Assembly (NCBI GenBank): GCA_019348365.1
Contig: JAHWJO010000091.1
Span: forward strand, 1 to 11,581
Reading direction: 5' to 3'
Source of the DNA: Armatimonadota bacterium
Lineage (GTDB): Bacteria; Armatimonadota; DTGP01; JAHWJO01
DNA length: 11,581 nucleotides
Shown: positions 1 to 5,778 of the stretch, piece after piece
Layout: each line of letters begins with the position of its first letter
How positions within the stretch are numbered: position 1 is the first letter of the stretch
Notes under the pieces: generated by a model
Told to the model about the DNA's origin: nothing
The model's input: only the letters and a program-made list of their open reading frames with translations
Database searches by the model: none
Program-made: the position numbers and the translations under genes

Positions 1-1070
1 TAAAGGTAATGCTTTTTCCCCTCTTTTCGGAGCTTCTCCACCACCTCTTTCACCTCCTGGGACTTGCTCCGGTGCGCCACGAGCAGCGCATCCCCCGTAT
101 CAACGATGACGAGGTCCTTCACCCCCAGCGTCGCAACGAGCCGCGTGTCCCCGAAGATCAGGCACTCCTCCGTGTCCATCGTGATGACTTCCGGCCCCCG
201 GACGACGTTCGTGCCGTCGTTGGGCGGCAGCACCTCTTTGAGCGCGTCCCACGTCCCGATGTCGCTCCAGCCCAGGTCCGCCGGAACGACCGCCAGGTGA
301 TCCGCCTTCTCGTAGATGGTGTAATCGATGGCCAGCTTGGGGATCTCCCGCAATTCCCGCTCCAGGGCCGCGTTCTCGTCTTTGGTCCCCAGCGCCGGCT
401 CGATGCGCTTCAGAGCCTCGTACTCGCGGGGTCGGAGCCGCTCGAACAGGCGGAGCAGCTTGTCCACGCGCCAGACGGCGATGCCGGGGTTCCAGAGGTA
501 CTCCCAGCGCTGGGCGAACTCCTTCGCGCGCTCGATGTTCGGCTTCTCGATGAACTCCTCGATCCAGAAGGCGTCGCCGCCCTCGATATTGCGGATCGGC
601 GAGCCCATCTTGATATAGCCGTAACCCGTCGCCGGGTAGGTGGGGTTCACGCCGATGATGACCCCTTCGGCCTGCTGGGCGGCCTCTTCGGCGAGCTTCA
701 GCGCCTGGACGAACGCCTCCTGGTTGCTGATGTAGCTGTCCGACCAGGCGACCACGACGGTGCCCTGTGGGTCCACCTGCGCCACCTTCAGCATCGCCAG
801 CCCGATGGCCAGAGTCGTCCCCAGGGCGAACGGCTCTCCCACCACGTGCGATTCCGGCATGTTGGGGAGGTGCTGCCGGATACGGTAGACGTAGCTGTCG
901 TTGGTGACGACCCACATGTCCTCGGTTCGGATGAGGGGGGTGAGGCGCTCCACCGTCTCCTGGATCATCGGCTTCTCGCTGACCAGGGCGTGAAGCTGCT
1001 TCGGGTTGGTCTCCCGCGACGTGGGCCACAGCCGGGTGCCGGACCCTCCGGCCATAATCACTGCATACAA
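1..1070 (-). CDS. manC: Mannose-1-phosphate guanylyltransferase (GDP-mannose pyrophosphorylase), short form; stop codon cut by window edge
   Basis: The product would make GDP-mannose from mannose-1-phosphate and GTP in the cytoplasm, for surface glycans. I read 356 residues. The nucleotide-binding signature GGSGTRLWP is at 8-16 with PKQ at 23-25, followed by TGYGYIK 148-154, FIEKP 173-177, WNPGIAVW 193-200, IDYTIYEK 248-255 and GWSDIGTW 267-274. The C-terminal left-handed beta-helix part includes GVKDLVIVDTGDALLV at 316-331. It ends in KKHYL and then two bases, TA, at the edge. Short GMPases often end in this way, so the gene is probably complete except for one base of the stop. It lacks the isomerase domain of long ManC proteins. 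The start is TTG at 1070, because GGAGG sits seven bases upstream and the MYAVIMAGG start fits the family. Two usual signatures are altered: the PSDH-type motif reads WSDS (109-112), and EPxxRNTA reads EPFALGTT (79-86). It lies 144 bases downstream of the epimerase gene and is probably co-transcribed with it. A related sugar-phosphate nucleotidyltransferase with another substrate is possible. Confidence 0.84.
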   Translation of the reverse strand, partial: MYAVIMAGGSGTRLWPTSRETNPKQLHALVSEKPMIQETVERLTPLIRTEDMWVVTNDSYVYRIRQHLPNMPESHVVGEPFALGTTLAIGLAMLKVAQVDPQGTVVVAWSDSYISNQEAFVQALKLAEEAAQQAEGVIIGVNPTYPATGYGYIKMGSPIRNIEGGDAFWIEEFIEKPNIERAKEFAQRWEYLWNPGIAVWRVDKLLRLFERLRPREYEALKRIEPALGTKDENAALERELREIPKLAIDYTIYEKADHLAVVPADLGWSDIGTWDALKEVLPPNDGTNVVRGPEVITMDTEECLIFGDTRLVATLGVKDLVIVDTGDALLVAHRSKSQEVKEVVEKLRKEGKKHYL

Positions 1071-1077
1071 ACGATAA

Positions 1078-1082
1078 CCTCC
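1078..1082 (-). promoter_or_regulatory. Ribosome binding site that fixes the TTG start of the guanylyltransferase
   Basis: On the minus strand GGAGG lies seven bases before TTG at 1070. No ATG or GTG in the same frame offers both a Shine-Dalgarno site and the conserved first strand of the Rossmann-like domain. The next in-frame ATG (Met6, in MAGGS) would remove most of that strand. Confidence 0.7.
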
Positions 1083-1214
1083 GGGTTCTCTCGATCCGCT
1101 CAATGTAAAACTGCCCCCGCCCTCCGTAATCCATGGGGGTCACGGCTATTATGCGACATGGACCCTGGGACGACACCGTATCGAAAGATATTATGTCCCG
1201 TTCTTCTCCGAATC

Positions 1215-2177
1215 TTAAACGGATGCGGGCGTGCCCAGGGCGTTCTCCCGGAACCAGTCCAGGGTCCGTTTCAGCCCCTCTTCCGGCGGCACGACCGGCT
1301 CCCATCCCAACAGCCGCTGTGCCTTGGAGATGTCCGGGCGCCGCAGCATCGGGTCGTCCTTGCGGGATTCCGGCAGCGGCTCGAAGACGATCTCGCTCTT
1401 GTTGCCCGCGAGGTCGTTCACGAATCGGGCGAACTCCAGCATGGTGTACTCCGACGGGTTGCCGAGGTTGATCACCTCTCCCGCCGTGCCTTCGGTGAAC
1501 ATCGCCCGCCGGATGCCTTCGACAAGGTCGCTGACGAAGCAGAAGCTCCGCGTCTGAGAGCCATCCCCGTACACGGTGATCGGCGCGCCTTCCAGCGCCC
1601 GCATGCAGAAGTTGGGGACCACCCGCCCGTCGTCGGGCTGGTTGCGCGGGCCGTAGGTGTTGAAGATCCGGATGATGCGCGTGTCCGTGTCGAGGGAGCG
1701 GTGGTACTCCATCGTCATCGCCTCGCCGTACCGCTTGCTCTCGTCGTAGCAGGCCCGCACGCCGACCGGGTTGACGTTGCCCCAGTAATCTTCCGTCTGC
1801 GGGTGGACTTTCGGGTCGCCGTAAGCCTCGGAGGTCGAGGCGACCAGGAACTTCGCCCCGCACTTCCGGGCGTGCTCCAGCAGGTGGTACGTTCCCTGCG
1901 AGTTCACGAGCATCGTCTCGATGGGCCAGGTCCGGTAGCCGACCGGGCTGGCGGGGCTCGCCATATGGAAGACGGCATCCACGGCAGGGTACTCGCGCGG
2001 GAGCGACACGTCATGCTCGATGAGCTGGAATTTCGGGCGGTCCCGGACGGCCTCCAGATTCCGGCGGTCGCCGGTGATGAAGTTGTCCACGGCGATGACT
2101 TCGTGGCCCTCGGCCAGCAGTAATTCAGTCAGGTGTGACGCGACGAAACCGCCGCCTCCCGATATGAGTACTTTCAC
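1215..2177 (-). CDS. NAD-dependent epimerase/dehydratase, UDP-glucuronate decarboxylase (UDP-xylose synthase)-like
   Basis: This is an extended short-chain dehydrogenase of 320 residues, the usual length for bacterial UXS. The family oxidises UDP-glucuronate at C4, decarboxylates it and re-reduces it to UDP-xylose with bound NAD. The NAD motif GGGGFVASH is at 7-15 and Asp31 follows strand 2, as in NAD users. The block TSEAYGDPKVHPQ (115-127), NVNPVGVRACYDESKR (134-149) and YGDGSQTRSF (203-212) is typical of UXS rather than GalE. By family analogy Ser116, Glu117, Tyr144, Lys148 and Arg210 are the active-site candidates. The start is GTG at 2177, with GGGGAG about ten bases upstream; that ribosome site directly abuts an inverted-repeat arm. 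It lies between the galU-like gene upstream and manC downstream, all on one strand, so one transcript for three nucleotide-sugar genes is plausible. dTDP-glucose dehydratase or GDP-mannose dehydratase are less likely because of the PQxExYxGxVNPxGxRxCYDE pattern. Confidence 0.87.
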   Translation of the reverse strand: MKVLISGGGGFVASHLTELLLAEGHEVIAVDNFITGDRRNLEAVRDRPKFQLIEHDVSLPREYPAVDAVFHMASPASPVGYRTWPIETMLVNSQGTYHLLEHARKCGAKFLVASTSEAYGDPKVHPQTEDYWGNVNPVGVRACYDESKRYGEAMTMEYHRSLDTDTRIIRIFNTYGPRNQPDDGRVVPNFCMRALEGAPITVYGDGSQTRSFCFVSDLVEGIRRAMFTEGTAGEVINLGNPSEYTMLEFARFVNDLAGNKSEIVFEPLPESRKDDPMLRRPDISKAQRLLGWEPVVPPEEGLKRTLDWFRENALGTPASV

Positions 2178-2196
2178 GTATTCGTCTCTCCCCTAT

Positions 2197-2357
2197 TGGG
2201 AAATTAGGAAATGGGGGAGTTAGGAAATTGGGGAGTTACTGTTGCCTGTGATATTGGGACAAGATGGACTCTGCTCCGTTGCCGGAGATAAACAGAACGG
2301 AGAGACCCAACTCCCCGACTCCCCAATTTCCTAACTCCCCCATTTCCTAATTTCCCA
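2197..2357. repeat. Perfect 40-bp inverted repeat made of octamer units, 81-base centre
   Basis: Bases 2197-2236 and 2318-2357 are exact reverse complements over 40 positions. Each arm is built from octamers of the type TTGGGAAA, TTAGGAAA, TGGGGGAG and TTGGGGAG. The right arm continues inward with two more units (TCGGGGAG, then TTGGG) that have no partner. The 81-base centre contains its own small hairpin, CTCCGTT at 2274-2280 with AACGGAG at 2296-2302. In a leftward transcript from the galU-like gene the whole element could fold into one long hairpin. There is no T-run after it, so it does not look like an intrinsic terminator. The right arm overlaps the last 11 bases of the galU-like gene, and the left arm ends some 20 bases from the epimerase start. 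Confidence 0.93.
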
Positions 2358-3141
2358 GTGAGTCACGCGCGGCGTAGGCCGCGAACGCTTCAAAGTAGGT
2401 GTTGAACCCGCCGATGTCCCACCGGCGTTCGGTCTCCCGCAGTTTCAGGCCGTACATCGGAGTGGCTTCCAGCATCAGCCGCACGAGGGCATCCGTCAAT
2501 TCCACCTCGCCCCGAGGACTGACCGGGGTGCGCTCCAGCGCCTCGAAGATCTCGGCGGGGAGGAGGTACCGGGCGGAAACGGCGATGTGACTCGGCGCTT
2601 TGTCCGCTGGAGGCTTCTCCACCACCCGGCGCAGGGCGAACGATTCCCCGCTCAGGTCTTCCCGGCGGGCGGGGTCCATCACGCCGTAGCGGGAGATCCG
2701 CTCCGGGGGAACCGGCTGGCCGAGGATCACCCCCGCGCCCGTCGTCTCGTAGAGACTCAGCATCCGGCGCAGGGGGGAAGCTTCCTCCGGCGAGTCGATC
2801 AGGCTATCGCCGAGCGCCACCAGCACAGGCTCTCCCGCCGCAAACTCCTGGCCGTAGAGGATCGCATCCCCGAGGCCGCGCTGCTCCTCCTGGATGACGA
2901 ACTCCAGGTCCATCGGGAGCTCGACCTGTCGGAGGTACTCCGCGAGAGTCGGCTTCTCCCGGCTGGTGATCACGCACACGGATTCGATCCCGGCGTCCGC
3001 CAGCTCGTCCATCAGGCGGTGGAGGACCGGCTTCGCCCCCAGCGGCAGGAGTTCTTTGGGACAGGCGTAGGTTAAGGGGCGCATCCGCGTGCCCCGACCG
3101 GCGGCGGGCACGAGGGCGCGGGTGATTCGGGGAGGCGGCAC
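2347..3141 (-). CDS. galU: UTP--glucose-1-phosphate uridylyltransferase (GalU)-like nucleotidyltransferase
   Basis: This 264-residue cytoplasmic enzyme should join a sugar-1-phosphate to a nucleoside triphosphate, most likely giving UDP-glucose. Seen in order: PAAGRGTRMRP 12-22 (nucleotide loop), PKELLPL 28-34, QRGLGDAIL 87-95, LGDSLID 110-116, RYGVMDP 151-157, VEKP 174-177, a GalU-type EVELTDAL 212-219 and WDIGGFNTY 241-249. It is a little shorter than Escherichia coli-type GalU (about 300), and RmlA-like thymidylyltransferase is the main alternative. The ELTDAL and DIG motifs favour GalU. The start is GTG at 3141 with GGAG six bases before it. A perfect TATAAT lies about 40 bases upstream. 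The last codons (CTG GGA AAT TAG) are formed by an octamer repeat, so the C-terminal LGN and the stop probably arose by repeat insertion. It is first in a likely transcript with the epimerase and manC genes. Confidence 0.82.
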   Translation of the reverse strand: MPPPRITRALVPAAGRGTRMRPLTYACPKELLPLGAKPVLHRLMDELADAGIESVCVITSREKPTLAEYLRQVELPMDLEFVIQEEQRGLGDAILYGQEFAAGEPVLVALGDSLIDSPEEASPLRRMLSLYETTGAGVILGQPVPPERISRYGVMDPARREDLSGESFALRRVVEKPPADKAPSHIAVSARYLLPAEIFEALERTPVSPRGEVELTDALVRLMLEATPMYGLKLRETERRWDIGGFNTYFEAFAAYAARDSLGN

Positions 3142-3179
3142 GATACTCTCCGGGTGATCGGTCGGTCCAAGGTCGCATC

Positions 3180-3185
3180 ATTATA
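3180..3185 (-). promoter_or_regulatory. Candidate -10 box (TATAAT) of the galU-like gene
   Basis: The minus strand reads a perfect TATAAT here, 38 bases before the GTG at 3141, leaving a leader of about 30 bases. No TTGACA-like box stands 16-18 bases further upstream; the place is taken by the edge of the octamer array (AATTTC-like sequence). The repeat therefore fills the -35 and upstream region. This is inference from sequence only. Confidence 0.45.
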
Positions 3186-3198
3186 GCACGTTCCGGAG

Positions 3199-3270
3199 TC
3201 GGGAAATTGAAGAGTTGGGGAGTTGGGAAATTGGGGAGTTGGGGAGTTGGGAAATTGAGGAGTTGGGAAA
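3199..3270. repeat. Tandem octamer array, nine phased units (consensus TTGGGRAR)
   Basis: Nine consecutive 8-base units with no slippage: TCGGGAAA, TTGAAGAG, TTGGGGAG, TTGGGAAA, TTGGGGAG, TTGGGGAG, TTGGGAAA, TTGAGGAG, TTGGGAAA. Two unit types (GGGGAG and GGGAAA) are mixed, almost alternating. The G-run strand is the plus strand. The same unit types make up the inverted repeat at 2197-2357, so the two loci belong to one repeat family. The array stands between the galU-like promoter and uxaE and encodes no convincing protein. Confidence 0.93.
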
Positions 3271-3407
3271 CTCTCTAATGGGGAAGCCAGGAATACAGGA
3301 GACCCCTTTCACCCCCCGAAGTCTTTGGGACGGGGAGAGATCATTCATGAATTCCTCTTTTCCTGCTTTCCTCATCAATGGGTTTCTCAACTCCCCCAAC
3401 TCCTCGA
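3255..3407. repeat. Imperfect inverted repeat extending the octamer array
   Basis: Read on the minus strand, 3383-3407 gives TCGAGGAG, TTGGGGGAG and TTGAGAAA, the same octamers in opposite orientation. The similarity goes on past the octamers. Plus-strand 3263-3300 (GTTGGGAAAC, AATGGGGAA, CAGGAA, AGGA blocks) resembles the minus-strand reading of 3352-3391 (GTTGAGAAAC, ATGAGGAA, CAGGAA, AGGA blocks) at roughly seven positions in ten by eye. The centre is about 50 bases. The layout matches the cleaner element at 2197-2357, which suggests an older, decayed copy. Confidence 0.7.
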
Positions 3408-4757
3408 TTGTCTGGAGGGGCAGGGGAGGACGGCTTTGTACTCCAAATAGAACCGTATAGGACCGTGAAGGGAAGAAACATTTTGCACCTTACCCATCCG
3501 ACAACGCTTGGCCTCGCGCCTTCCTTCGGGTTTGGAGATCGTATCGGGTTGGCGACTCCCGGCCATGTCGAGGCGATGCGCCGGGCGGGAGGCAACATCC
3601 TCCCGATCTTCGCCCAGCAATCCATCCGCGAGATGGCCCGGACGAACCGTACTCCTCATGAGGTGATGGAGGATGCCCTGCGCGGCGCGGAGCAGGCGGG
3701 ATACGACGGACTGCAAGGTGCGGACGCCGATCACCTCAAGACCCACGACGACGTGGACGCGACGGTAGAGGCGGGGTTCACCTTCTTCACCCTCGACCCC
3801 TCCGCGTTCGTGGACGGCCACGCCGACCGTTACGATGAGTCCGCCTTGCGGGAGAGGTTCGACGGTATCCGGGGACAGATCCCCTGGCTGGACGACTACC
3901 GGGGCCGCTCGGTCACCCTCCCCAACGGCACAAACGTCGATCTGGACGAGGAAGCCTGCATCCGGTGCGCCGTCAAGTACGGCGCGGCGATCCGCCATGC
4001 CCTGGAACTGTCGGATTACGTCCGGGAGCGAAACGCGCACGCCGGTCGGGACTACGAGATCGAGTTGAGCGTGGACGAGACCGAGGAGCCTACCACCCTC
4101 GCGGAGCACTACATCATCGCGTACCAGTGCCTCCGGGCCGGCGTGAAGCTGGTGAGTCTCGCGCCCCGGTACATCGGCGACTTCGAGAAGGGGGTGGACT
4201 ACAAGGGCGACCCGGCGGCCCTGGAGCGCTCCCTCGAAGACCACGCCGCCGTAGCCGAGATGCTCGGGCCGTACAAGCTCAGCCTCCATTCGGGGTCGGA
4301 TAAGCTCTCGATGTACCCGGCGTTCGCGCGGGCAACGAAGGGCCGGTTCCACATAAAGACCGCCGGGACCAGCTACCTCGAAGCGTTGCGGGTCGTCGCG
4401 CGGCACGATGAAGCCCTCTTCCGCCGGATCGTCGCGTTCGCGCGGGAGCGGTATGAGACGGACAGGGCTACCTACCACGTCTCCGCCACCCTCGGCTCGG
4501 CCCCGCCGCCGGACGACGTGGAATCCGCCGCCGAGCTCGAACGGATCTATCTCGGCTGCTGGGAGGACACCCCGGCGGGGCAGGGGTTCACCGAGCCGGG
4601 CCGCCAGATCCTCCACACCACGTTTGGCTCGGCGCTCACGCATCCGGAGCTGGGGCCGGCGATCCGCCAATCGGTCCACGCTCACCCGGATACCTACCGC
4701 GAGGTCCTCGCCGATCATTTTGCGCGTCACTTGGAGGCGTTGAATTCCGGCCTTTAG
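3378..4757 (+). CDS. uxaE: Tagaturonate epimerase family protein (UxaE)
   Basis: UxaE interconverts D-tagaturonate and D-fructuronate, linking galacturonate and glucuronate breakdown; it was characterised in Thermotoga. The family fits through several long conserved blocks, numbered from Met at 3378: SFGFGDRIGLATPGH 49-63, GADADHLKT 114-122, SVDETEEPTT 231-240, SLAPRYIGDFEKGVDY 260-275, YKLSLHSGSDKLSMYP 299-314 and HIKTAGTSYLEALR 325-338. His, Asp and Glu residues in these blocks are candidate metal and catalytic ligands. There is no signal peptide, so it is cytoplasmic. The start is uncertain: 3378 is the outermost ATG, but it has no Shine-Dalgarno and its first ten codons are octamer repeat. 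GTG at 3465 or TTG at 3483 (with AGGGAAG upstream) are good alternatives; all keep the conserved core. It stands alone, and no other uronate gene is visible in the window. Activity on another ketose-type sugar acid cannot be excluded. Confidence 0.83.
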   Translation: MGFSTPPTPRLSGGAGEDGFVLQIEPYRTVKGRNILHLTHPTTLGLAPSFGFGDRIGLATPGHVEAMRRAGGNILPIFAQQSIREMARTNRTPHEVMEDALRGAEQAGYDGLQGADADHLKTHDDVDATVEAGFTFFTLDPSAFVDGHADRYDESALRERFDGIRGQIPWLDDYRGRSVTLPNGTNVDLDEEACIRCAVKYGAAIRHALELSDYVRERNAHAGRDYEIELSVDETEEPTTLAEHYIIAYQCLRAGVKLVSLAPRYIGDFEKGVDYKGDPAALERSLEDHAAVAEMLGPYKLSLHSGSDKLSMYPAFARATKGRFHIKTAGTSYLEALRVVARHDEALFRRIVAFARERYETDRATYHVSATLGSAPPPDDVESAAELERIYLGCWEDTPAGQGFTEPGRQILHTTFGSALTHPELGPAIRQSVHAHPDTYREVLADHFARHLEALNSGL

Positions 4758-4798
4758 GAAGCCGTAATAGTAGGGAAGTAACCGTAGTTGGGGAGCCG

Positions 4799-4836
4799 AA
4801 AAAAGCCCGGTGCATCCAGTTTCGATGCGCCGGGCT
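4799..4836 (-). terminator. Intrinsic terminator for the leftward LTxxQ protein gene
   Basis: A 13-bp stem (4804-4816 with 4824-4836, one G-U pair) closes a 7-base loop. On the minus strand it is followed by a run of six T (4799-4804, the first pairing in the stem), the standard intrinsic terminator form. It lies about 35 bases past the stop at 4872. On the plus strand no T-run follows, so it should stop uxaE transcripts poorly, though it may protect their 3' end. Confidence 0.9.
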
Positions 4837-4871
4837 GTGCTGGAACCGTTTCGATCAGGAGGTGCCGGGCT

Positions 4872-5648
4872 TTACAGGCTGTTCGCCGGTCCGCCCCCCG
4901 GTCCACCGGGTCCGCCCTGTCCGCCGCCGCGACGGCCGCCGCCGGGTCCCCGGTTCGGCTGGAGAGTCTGCCATTTGGTCCGCTGCTCGGGAGTGAGGAC
5001 GGCGTTGATCTGCTCGTTCTGAGCCTGCCGGATCGCCTGCATCTGTCCGAAGATCGCCTGCCGGTCGGCGTTGGGCTGCTGCATGGTCGCGCGCAGGCCT
5101 TCCATCTTCGTCTGGCCGTCCTGGAGGATCCGGCCGATCTGAGTCTCCTGTGCAGCCGTCAGGTTCAGCTCGGTCTTCATCCGCTGGAGCATCTGCTGCG
5201 GGTCCATCCGCCCGAAGCCGCCCCGGCCTCCGCCGCCGGGACCACCCGGTCCGCCGCCGGGACCGCCCGGTCCGCCACGGCCCTGAGACCGGGAGCGGTA
5301 CTGCTGAAGCTGCTCCGGAGTGAGGATCCCGGACAGGCGGCGCTCATGCTCCTCCCGGAGCGCCCGCATCTTCTCCTGGAAGTCGAAGGTTTCGGCGTCG
5401 AACTTCTGACGCTGCTCGGGAGTTAGGTTGAGCTCCTGAGCGAGACGGCCGCTCCGGTTGCCGCCCTGGCCCGGTCCGCCCGGCTGGCCCGGCTGGCCTT
5501 CGCGGTTGAGGCGAATTCGGCGTCCGCCGGGAGCGGCGTTGTCGCCGTTGGAGGGGGCGTTGTTCTGGGCGAAGGAGCCCGTAGTCGTGAAGGCGAGAGA
5601 CAGCCCCATGCCGAGCAGCCCGGCACATACCATGGATCGGTGTTTCAT
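4872..5648 (-). CDS. Secreted Spy/CpxP-like LTxxQ-motif protein with two repeats and Gly-rich linkers
   Basis: This is a 258-residue protein with a Sec signal peptide (residues 1-28: basic MKHR, hydrophobic stretch, cleavage after SFAQ). It has four LTxxQ-type motifs: LTPEQ 75-79, LTPEQ 109-113, LTAAQ 163-167 and LTPEQ 218-222. They form two helical modules (about 68-120 and 150-228), each opening with LNLT and closing with [IV]LTPEQ. The modules are joined by a Gly/Pro-rich linker (123-147), and a similar tail ends the protein (233-253). Spy and CpxP carry LTxxQ motifs and act as periplasmic chaperone or stress sensor, but the function of this glycine-rich form is not known. The start is ATG at 5648 with AGGAG ten bases upstream; an open frame extends further up but would bury the signal peptide. 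It follows GH29 after 130 bases and is closed by the terminator at 4799-4836. It may be a separate unit. Confidence 0.83.
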   Translation of the reverse strand: MKHRSMVCAGLLGMGLSLAFTTTGSFAQNNAPSNGDNAAPGGRRIRLNREGQPGQPGGPGQGGNRSGRLAQELNLTPEQRQKFDAETFDFQEKMRALREEHERRLSGILTPEQLQQYRSRSQGRGGPGGPGGGPGGPGGGGRGGFGRMDPQQMLQRMKTELNLTAAQETQIGRILQDGQTKMEGLRATMQQPNADRQAIFGQMQAIRQAQNEQINAVLTPEQRTKWQTLQPNRGPGGGRRGGGQGGPGGPGGGPANSL

Positions 5649-5748
5649 AATGTTGACTCTCCTGTTGAGGTGGGGAGGAGAAGGGAAAAGCCAACATCCC
5701 TCGCTCTCCTGAATGATGCTTTGTTGAATTAGACGGAGAGTCGATACG

Positions 5749-5775
5749 GCGGTTGCATCTCCGCCATGCAACGGC
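5749..5775 (-). other. Hairpin just past the GH29 stop
   Basis: GTTGCAT at 5752-5758 pairs with ATGCAAC at 5766-5772 around a 7-base loop, with two further pairs beyond one mismatch. It starts a few bases after the GH29 stop. No T-run follows on the minus strand, so it may be an mRNA 3' stabiliser or a weak or Rho-assisted terminator. The rest of the 130-base gap to the LTxxQ gene shows no clear promoter to me. Confidence 0.4.
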
Positions 5776-5778
5776 GAA

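Noticed and set aside
1071..1214. Small gene or regulatory RNA in the 144-base gap between the epimerase and guanylyltransferase genes
   Set aside because: I see only weak CATAAT-like boxes and short imperfect palindromes. There is no convincing frame, terminator or riboswitch fold.
9..2123. A 704-codon open frame on the plus strand opposite the guanylyltransferase and epimerase genes
   Set aside because: It is antisense to two genes with full family motifs, has no recognisable domain and an Arg/His/Pro-rich composition typical of shadow frames in GC-rich DNA.
2197..2357. Insertion sequence with terminal inverted repeats
   Set aside because: The 81-base centre cannot code for a transposase and no target-site duplication is visible outside the arms. 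A non-autonomous element remains possible, but a true IS does not.
2197..2357. Intrinsic terminator for the galU-like gene
   Set aside because: Although the stem is very stable, no T-run follows the left arm on the minus strand, and the loop is far too long for a normal terminator.
3181..3399. A small minus-strand protein of 72 residues across the octamer array
   Set aside because: Its C-terminal half is simply translated repeat (FPNSSISQLPNSP type). There is no Shine-Dalgarno and no domain, so it is a by-product of the repeat.
3199..3407. CRISPR array
   Set aside because: The units are 8 bases and directly adjacent, with no unique spacers of constant length and no cas genes nearby.
3387..4730. 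A 447-codon minus-strand frame opposite uxaE
   Set aside because: It is antisense to a gene with clear UxaE motifs and shows no domain of its own.
5649..5771. Longer start for the LTxxQ protein (41 extra residues)
   Set aside because: The extension has no family features and would place the Sec signal peptide internally; AGGAG precedes the ATG at 5648.
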